This document shows positions 59,015 to 64,000 of a DNA stretch of 64,000 bases, piece by piece. The notes below the pieces were generated by a model. That model saw only the letters and a program-made list of their open reading frames with translations. It was not told the origin of the DNA and ran no database searches. This DNA comes from Enterobacter oligotrophicus (lineage in GTDB: Bacteria > Pseudomonadota > Gammaproteobacteria > Enterobacterales > Enterobacteriaceae): assembly GCF_009176645.1 (NCBI RefSeq), contig NZ_AP019007.1, forward strand, positions 2,914,001 through 2,978,000, read 5' to 3'. How positions within the stretch are numbered: the stretch's first letter is position 1; each line of letters begins with the position of its first letter. The position numbers were made by a program, and so were the translations under genes.

Positions 59015-60637
59015 ATGCTCTGGCAGACACATACCGTTTTTAATCAACCTGTACCGCTTTCTAACAGCAACCTTTTTCTCTCTGATTGCGCCTTGCGCGA
59101 TGCGGTTGTCCGCGAAGGTGCGGAGTGGGATACAGACCTTCTTGCCAGTATCGGGCAGCAGTTAGGCACGGCGGAGTCACTGGAACTGGGCAGGCTGGCG
59201 AACGTTAACCCGCCGGAGCTGCTACGTTATGATGCCACGGGGGAGAGGCTGGATGACGTCCGGTTTCACCCCGCGTGGCATCTTCTGATGCAGGGGCTTT
59301 GCGCCAACCGTGTTCATAATCTGGCGTGGGAAGAGGAGGCGCGCAACGGTTCGTTTGTCGCCAGAGCCGCGCGCTTTGTCCTGCATGCACAGGTGGAGGC
59401 GGGTACGCTTTGCCCCATCACCATGACCTTCGCTGCCACTCCACTGCTACAGCAGGCACTTCCCGGAGCGTTTCATGACTGGCTGACGCCGCTGATGAGC
59501 GATCGCTACGATCCTCATCTCGCGCCGGGCGCACAAAAGCGTGGGCTGCTGATTGGCATGGGAATGACGGAAAAGCAGGGTGGTTCGGATGTACTCAGCA
59601 ATACCACCCGCGCGGAAAAATGCAGTGACGGCAGCTATCGGCTGGTGGGGCACAAATGGTTTTTCTCCGTGCCGCAAAGTGATGCGCATCTGGTGCTGGC
59701 GCAGGCTAAGGGCGGGTTGTCCTGCTTTTTTGTACCGCGCTTTCTGCCTGACGGGCAACGTAATGCCGTGCGTCTGGAGCGCCTGAAAGATAAGCTCGGC
59801 AACCGTTCAAATGCCAGCAGTGAAGCGGAATTTCTCGACGCCTCAGGCTGGCTGCTTGGGGAAGAGGGAGAGGGTGTCCGACAAATCCTCAAAATGGGCG
59901 GCCTGACGCGCTTCGACTGCGCACTGGGCAGCCACGGCCTGATGCGCCGGGCATTATCGGTAGCGCTTTACCATGCCCATCAGCGGCAGACATTCGGGAA
60001 AAACCTTATCGACCAGCCACTAATGCGCGAGGTGCTAAGCCGCATGGCGCTGGTGCTGGAGGGGCAAACGGCGCTGCTGTTCCGCCTTGCGCGTGCATGG
60101 GATAAGCGCGAGGACGTGCATGAAGCTCTCTGGGCGCGGCTTTTCACCCCGGCCGCGAAATACAGCGTGTGCAAGGCGGGTATTCCATTTGTCGCAGAGG
60201 CGATGGAAGTTCTGGGTGGCGTTGGATACTGCGAGGAGAGTGAGCTTCCCCGTTTGTACCGGGAAATGCCCGTGAACAGCATCTGGGAAGGATCGGGGAA
60301 TATTATGTGCCTGGATGTTCTGCGGGTGCTGGCGAAGCAGCCTGGCACGCTCGACCTGCTCACCGAAGAGTTCGCCCAGGTAAAAGGCCAGGATCGGCAT
60401 TTTGATCGTAGCTGGCGGCAGCTGCAACAGAAGCTGCGTAAGCCGCAGGAGGCGCAGGGCAGGGAGATCACCCGGCAGCTCTTTTTACTGGGGACCGGAA
60501 GTCAGATGTTACGGCACGCATCACCACCAGTGGCGCAGGCGTGGTGCCGCATGATGCTGGATAACCGTGGCGGAACGCTGATGAGTGAACAGGTGCAAAA
60601 CGATCTGCTGCTGCGCGCCACGGGCAGAGTAGGTTAG
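59015..60637 (+). CDS. aidB: acyl-CoA-dehydrogenase-like DNA-protection protein AidB
   Basis: A 540-aa flavoprotein of the acyl-CoA dehydrogenase family, induced in E. coli by alkylation through Ada. Conserved: GMGMTEKQGGSDV, FSVPQSDAHLVLAQ, LKDKLGNRSNASSE and the C-terminal IWEGSGNIMCLDV. It binds DNA through its C-terminal domain and is thought to protect promoters from alkylation. The start is ATG 59015 with AAGGAGGG upstream. I did not find a clear Ada box. Confidence 0.96.
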   Translation: MLWQTHTVFNQPVPLSNSNLFLSDCALRDAVVREGAEWDTDLLASIGQQLGTAESLELGRLANVNPPELLRYDATGERLDDVRFHPAWHLLMQGLCANRVHNLAWEEEARNGSFVARAARFVLHAQVEAGTLCPITMTFAATPLLQQALPGAFHDWLTPLMSDRYDPHLAPGAQKRGLLIGMGMTEKQGGSDVLSNTTRAEKCSDGSYRLVGHKWFFSVPQSDAHLVLAQAKGGLSCFFVPRFLPDGQRNAVRLERLKDKLGNRSNASSEAEFLDASGWLLGEEGEGVRQILKMGGLTRFDCALGSHGLMRRALSVALYHAHQRQTFGKNLIDQPLMREVLSRMALVLEGQTALLFRLARAWDKREDVHEALWARLFTPAAKYSVCKAGIPFVAEAMEVLGGVGYCEESELPRLYREMPVNSIWEGSGNIMCLDVLRVLAKQPGTLDLLTEEFAQVKGQDRHFDRSWRQLQQKLRKPQEAQGREITRQLFLLGTGSQMLRHASPPVAQAWCRMMLDNRGGTLMSEQVQNDLLLRATGRVG

Positions 60638-60674
60638 CCGTTTAACTGAAACAGGCCCACCCATGTGTGCTGAG

Positions 60675-60700
60675 AAAAGCCACTAAAATCAGTGGCTTTT
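60675..60700. terminator. bidirectional terminator between aidB and yjfN
   Basis: AAAAGCCACT / AGTGGCTTTT, perfect 10-bp stem with a 6-nt loop; A/T ends serve both strands. Confidence 0.85.
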
Positions 60701-60711
60701 ATACTGAAGAA

Positions 60712-60987
60712 TTATGCATACAGAATGGCCTGTACCCGCCAGTGATCGACATGGTTATCTTCCTGCATCTGGATGATGCGATACCAGGAAGCGCCTTGCT
60801 CATCGGCCTTTAATGCAACGACACGCTCAACGTCTTGCGGGCTCCCCGTAATGTTATTGACGGAGATCTGGCCAATTTCATTCAGGCCAGTGACACAATC
60901 AGCACTGGCGAATTCAGCTGACTGCGCAGTTGTACTCACCAGGCCTGCTGAGAGTAACAGAGAGGTCAAAGCAAGAGTTCGTTTCAT
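60712..60987 (-). CDS. yjfN: DUF1471 (YhcN-type) periplasmic protein YjfN
   Basis: A 91-aa exported protein: signal peptide residues 1-24 (to TTAQSA), then the DUF1471 domain ending SWYRIIQMQEDNHVDHWRVQAILYA, which matches E. coli YjfN. A Cys is present at DCVTGL. The start is ATG 60987 with GGAG 6 nt upstream. The family takes part in stress and biofilm responses; its mechanism here is not clear. bsmA, a relative, lies next to it on the same strand. Confidence 0.9.
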   Translation of the reverse strand: MKRTLALTSLLLSAGLVSTTAQSAEFASADCVTGLNEIGQISVNNITGSPQDVERVVALKADEQGASWYRIIQMQEDNHVDHWRVQAILYA

Positions 60988-61134
60988 CGTCAGCTCCATT
61001 TCACATGTCTCCGGTATCCGCCGGGCAATCCTTCGCGAATAAACTCACTTCCCTTGTTGCTGGCATGGAGTTTATTGTGGACAGGAAAATGTCTATGGAC
61101 GCAAAGCAGTGTAAATGTCGTTCAAATGATTAAC

Positions 61135-61443
61135 TTACTTACGGTACAAAATTGCCTGTGAATACCATTGTCCCGTAATGATGGTTTCATCAATCATGAT
61201 AATGACGTAATAATCTGCTTTTGCGGCGACAGCTTGTGCTTTGATTGCCTCTTCCGCGTCATCCGGGGAACCGCGAACCATCGCGGAGACGGTGCCCATC
61301 CGTTGTAATCCTTCCGTCTGATTACGACGAATTTCCTGCGGATGATCGGCGACCGGGGGAGCGGGTTGCGGTGTTCCCTGCAAGACGCTACAGCCACTGA
61401 GCAGAGAGACCAGCAATAAAGCAGCAAACCTGCGCATAACCAT
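61135..61443 (-). CDS. bsmA: DUF1471 lipoprotein BsmA
   Basis: A 102-aa lipoprotein, similar to E. coli BsmA (109 aa; biofilm stress and motility). The lipobox is LLSG-C near residue 17. The mature part has TEGLQRMGTVSAMVRGSPDDAEEAI and the C-terminal TGQWYSQAILYRK. I chose ATG 61443, since AGGA is 8 nt upstream; a start seven codons earlier (61464) would match the E. coli length but has no ribosome site. Same family as yjfN, 147 bp further on. Confidence 0.85.
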   Translation of the reverse strand: MVMRRFAALLLVSLLSGCSVLQGTPQPAPPVADHPQEIRRNQTEGLQRMGTVSAMVRGSPDDAEEAIKAQAVAAKADYYVIIMIDETIITGQWYSQAILYRK

Positions 61444-61601
61444 ATCTCGTTTCCTGATAGCCATAGTGTAGTTGTCTGTAAATTTAGTTTTGGGGGAATG
61501 TTCCCGAAGTGTTATCTGAGGCGTAAATTTCGAATGAAAATATCGCGAAATCGTAACCCAGTTCTCAACATTATGAATCATTCATTAGCAAAGGATCGAC
61601 C

Positions 61602-62324
61602 ATGATTGAACTTGAAACCCGACGCCTCGGTACGCATGAAATCATACACGCTTTCCCTGCTGGAAAAGGTGCACAACCGCTGCCTGTGGTCGTTTTTTAT
61701 CATGGTTTCACCTCTTCTAAGCTGGTCTACAGCTATTTTGCCGTGGCGCTGGCGCAGGCTGGTTTTCGGGTAGTGATGCCGGATGCGCCCGATCATGGCG
61801 CGCGGTTTTCGGGCGATGAACACGCCCGTCTCGGGCAGTTTTGGCAAATTTTGCACGGTAATCTGACCGAGTTCGCCGGGCTGCGTGATGCGCTTTATGA
61901 GGCGGGGCTGGTGGCGGATGGACGCCTGGCGGTAGCGGGGGCGTCGATGGGGGGAATGACGGCTCTGGGGATAATGGCCCGCCACCCCGAAGTGCGATCC
62001 GTAGCCTGTCTGATGGGGTCAGGTTATTTTTCCTCCCTGTCGCAGACGCTGTTCCCGCCTCAGGAACCGAAGGATATTGACGCGGTGCTGGCTGAGTGGG
62101 ACATCACTCACGCGTTACCGCATCTGGCCAACCGCCCGCTCCTGCTGTGGCATGGAGAAGCGGACGATGTGGTCCCGGCAGTCGAAACTTTTCGTCTGCA
62201 GCAGGCGCTACAGCATGAAGGCCTGGATGGCAATCTTACCTGCCTGTGGGAAGCGGGTGTCCGGCACCGCATTACACCAACGGCGCTGGAGGCTACCGTC
62301 GAGTTTTTCCGTCAGCATCTTTAA
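61602..62324 (+). CDS. yjfP: carboxylesterase YjfP
   Basis: A 240-aa alpha/beta hydrolase close to E. coli YjfP (249 aa), an esterase. Oxyanion-site FYHGFTSS, nucleophile elbow [14 protein letters not shown] (Ser near 114), acid in GEADDVVPA and His in GVRHRITP form the catalytic set. About nine residues are missing relative to E. coli in the lid region after FPPQEP. Its stop shares TTAA with the convergent ulaR stop. Confidence 0.92.
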   Translation: MIELETRRLGTHEIIHAFPAGKGAQPLPVVVFYHGFTSSKLVYSYFAVALAQAGFRVVMPDAPDHGARFSGDEHARLGQFWQILHGNLTEFAGLRDALYEAGLVADGRLAVAGASMGGMTALGIMARHPEVRSVACLMGSGYFSSLSQTLFPPQEPKDIDAVLAEWDITHALPHLANRPLLLWHGEADDVVPAVETFRLQQALQHEGLDGNLTCLWEAGVRHRITPTALEATVEFFRQHL

Positions 62325-63076
62325 ACTCGCAGCACCGTGACGCCCTGATCTTCCAGTTTCCGGAGGATCTCCGGGTTGGCATTTTTACCGGTGATCACCA
62401 TGCTGATTTGTTCAGCGCGGCTGAACAGCATGCCAGCGCGTTCGCCGACTTTGCTGCTGTCGACCAGTACCACCAGCTTGCCTACGACGTTAAGCATATT
62501 TTGCTCCGCCATTGCGGTAAGCATATCGGTTTTATACAGGCCGTCAGCGGTCAGACCTTTGCCGCTGGTAAACATCCAGTGTCCCGCGTAAAGGCTGTTT
62601 TCGCTGTCCTGCGGGCTCAGGGTGATGGACTGGCTTTTATTGTACTGCCCTCCCATGATCACCACGCTTTCATGCTCCTGGTCGATAAGATAGTTGGCCA
62701 GCGGCAGGTAATTGGTGATGATTTGCACCGGCTTTCCGCACATCTCCCGGCCCAGCAGAAATGCCGTGGAGCCGCAGTTGATTACCACGCTTTCACCGGG
62801 GTTAACCAGCTGCGAAGCGGCTCTGGCGATCCGCACTTTTTCATCGTGATTCTGTGCCTGATGAATGTTCATTGGCGTCCAGCGGGGGCGCTGCTGGCTG
62901 ATGGCTTCCGCACCGTTGCGAACTTTTTTGAGCTTGCCGCTTTCGTCCAGCTTGTTGATATCACGCCGCGCTGTTGCTGGGGAAATCCCTAAACGTTCTA
63001 TCACTTTCTCAACGGTGATAAACCCTGTTTGCGCCAGGAGTTCCAGTAATATTTGATGCCGTTGCGCTTCCGTCAT
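62321..63076 (-). CDS. ulaR: DeoR-family repressor UlaR
   Basis: A 251-aa repressor of the ascorbate utilisation (ula) regulon. N-terminal DeoR-type HTH (residues about 5-57: [40 protein letters not shown]) and C-terminal sugar-phosphate-binding domain ([27 protein letters not shown]). Same length as E. coli UlaR, whose effector is L-ascorbate 6-phosphate. It lies 110 bp after ulaG on the same strand. Confidence 0.96.
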   Translation of the reverse strand: MTEAQRHQILLELLAQTGFITVEKVIERLGISPATARRDINKLDESGKLKKVRNGAEAISQQRPRWTPMNIHQAQNHDEKVRIARAASQLVNPGESVVINCGSTAFLLGREMCGKPVQIITNYLPLANYLIDQEHESVVIMGGQYNKSQSITLSPQDSENSLYAGHWMFTSGKGLTADGLYKTDMLTAMAEQNMLNVVGKLVVLVDSSKVGERAGMLFSRAEQISMVITGKNANPEILRKLEDQGVTVLRV

Positions 63077-63150
63077 GAGCTATTCCGATAAGAATTGATT
63101 TGAAAAGATGATATTTGAAATAGCATGAAATTACTAAGATAAATATGGCA

Positions 63151-63173
63151 TCGCCAGGCGTAAGGCCTGGCGA
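63151..63173. terminator. hairpin between ulaG and ulaR
   Basis: TCGCCAGGC / GCCTGGCGA, a perfect 9-bp stem with a 5-nt loop. No T run on the ulaG strand, so it may be only a weak terminator or an mRNA end-stabiliser. Confidence 0.55.
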
Positions 63174-63186
63174 CTGAAGGGCACAA

Positions 63187-64000
63187 TTACAGGAATGACT
63201 TGAACGGCAGGTCCGGTTCAATGGTGAAGCAATCATCGAAGCCACGCGGATAGTGGTACTCGAGATTGTCTTTATCCAGCGGCCAGGTGAACTTACCGCC
63301 GACCTGCCAGATGAATGGCTTGAAACCATACTTCAGACGGTCTTTTTTCATCTCCCACAGGACGCGAATTTCCTGTGGATCGGCCTGGAAGTTTGACCAG
63401 ATATCGTGGTGGAACGGAATCACCACTTTGGTGTTCAGCGCTTCCGCCATACGCAGCATATCGGCGCTGGTCATTTTGTCGGTAGTGCCGCGCGGGTTCT
63501 CACCGTATGAGCCCAGCGCCACGTCGATCTGATGCTCGTTACCGTGCTTCGCATAGTAGTTAGAGTAGTGAGAATCACCACTGTGATACAGAGAGCCGCC
63601 AGGCGTTTTGAACAGGTAGTTCACCGCACGTTCATCCATCCCGTCTGGCAGCACGCCTGCAGCTTTTTGATCGGCTGGCAGGGTGATGAGTGCGGTACGG
63701 TCAAAGGCATCGAGCGCATGGATTTCAATGTCTTTGATTTTCACCACATCGCCTGGTTTCATCACGATGCAGCGCTCTTTTGGTACGCCCCAGCCGATCC
63801 ATAAATCCACACAGGTTTGTGGGCCGATGAACGGAACGTTATCAGGGCAGTTTTGCATGACTGCGGCCGCCACGTTCACATCGATGTGATCGTTATGATC
63901 GTGAGTAGACAGCACGGCATCAATCTGACGAATAGCAAACGGATCAAGGACAAATGGCGTGGTGCGCAGGTTTGGCTGGAGCTTTTCCACGCCCGCCATG
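63187..64000 (-). CDS. ulaG: L-ascorbate-6-phosphate lactonase UlaG (partial)
   Basis: The C-terminal 270 residues of a metallo-beta-lactamase-fold lactonase; E. coli UlaG has 354 residues, so about 84 lie beyond the window edge. Metal ligands in THDHNDHID and later [14 protein letters not shown] and PFHHDIWSN are present. It opens the lactone of ascorbate 6-phosphate in anaerobic ascorbate use. In E. coli it is transcribed away from ulaA-F and is repressed by UlaR, the next gene here. The Met at the window edge is internal, not the start. Confidence 0.96.
   Translation of the reverse strand, partial: MAGVEKLQPNLRTTPFVLDPFAIRQIDAVLSTHDHNDHIDVNVAAAVMQNCPDNVPFIGPQTCVDLWIGWGVPKERCIVMKPGDVVKIKDIEIHALDAFDRTALITLPADQKAAGVLPDGMDERAVNYLFKTPGGSLYHSGDSHYSNYYAKHGNEHQIDVALGSYGENPRGTTDKMTSADMLRMAEALNTKVVIPFHHDIWSNFQADPQEIRVLWEMKKDRLKYGFKPFIWQVGGKFTWPLDKDNLEYHYPRGFDDCFTIEPDLPFKSFL

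Noticed and set aside
61135-61581. Longer BsmA form of 148 residues
   Set aside because: The lipoprotein signal must be at the N-terminus; the extra 46 residues precede it and have no ribosome site.
63187-63999. Complete 270-aa UlaG starting at the Met at the window edge
   Set aside because: The family is about 354 aa and the edge Met ([10 protein letters not shown]) matches an internal residue, so the gene is cut by the window.

Overview
This window is an enterobacterial chromosome segment, most likely from the Enterobacter cloacae complex or a close relative. The rRNA operon has E. coli-like lengths and spacer tRNAs. Nearly every protein is a close full-length relative of an E. coli K-12 protein. 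A class C beta-lactamase of the ACT/MIR type sits next to its divergent regulator ampR, between frdD and blc, as in Enterobacter and Citrobacter. Assignments come from reading the sequence and from remembered protein families; no database search was run.

Layout. (1) 1-5.7 kb: an rrn operon (16S, tRNA-Ile, tRNA-Ala, 23S, 5S) missing only the start of its leader, then a convergent tRNA-Phe gene. (2) 5.7-15 kb: an AraC-type regulator with a LysE-type exporter, then yjdC, dsbD, cutA, dcuA, aspA, fxsA and yjeH (thiol redox, anaerobic C4-dicarboxylate metabolism, amino-acid efflux). (3) 15-19.5 kb: heat-shock groS-groL, followed by iadA-yjiG-yjiH, which in E. coli K-12 lies elsewhere. (4) 19.6-31 kb: yjeI, epmB, efp, ecnA, ecnB with a LuxR-type regulator, a guanidine-II riboswitch with sugE/gdx, blc, ampC/ampR, frdABCD and epmA. 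EpmA, EpmB and EF-P act in one modification pathway. (5) 31-39.8 kb: yjeM, a low-GC two-gene insert of unknown role, mscM, psd, rsgA and orn. (6) 39.9-40.6 kb: three tandem tRNA-Gly genes and a DnaA-box cluster in the position of E. coli datA. (7) 40.6-57.5 kb: queG, nnr, tsaE, amiB, mutL, miaA, hfq, hflX, hflK, hflC, yjeT, purA, nsrR, rnr and rlmB, the conserved 'amiB-mutL-miaA-hfq-hflXKC-purA' superoperon region. (8) 57.5-64 kb: an MFS symporter in place of the E. coli yjf genes, then aidB, yjfN, bsmA, yjfP, ulaR and the C-terminal part of ulaG.

Most of the window is conserved core. The least explained part is the low-GC pair at 32.6-33.6 kb: a protein with lytic-transglycosylase-like motifs, translationally coupled to a small membrane protein. 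Other points worth attention are the datA-like region, the guanidine-II riboswitch, a long imperfect hairpin in the rRNA spacer, three convergent gene pairs that share one TTAA as both stop codons, and the divergent queG/nnr start codons that share one CATG.
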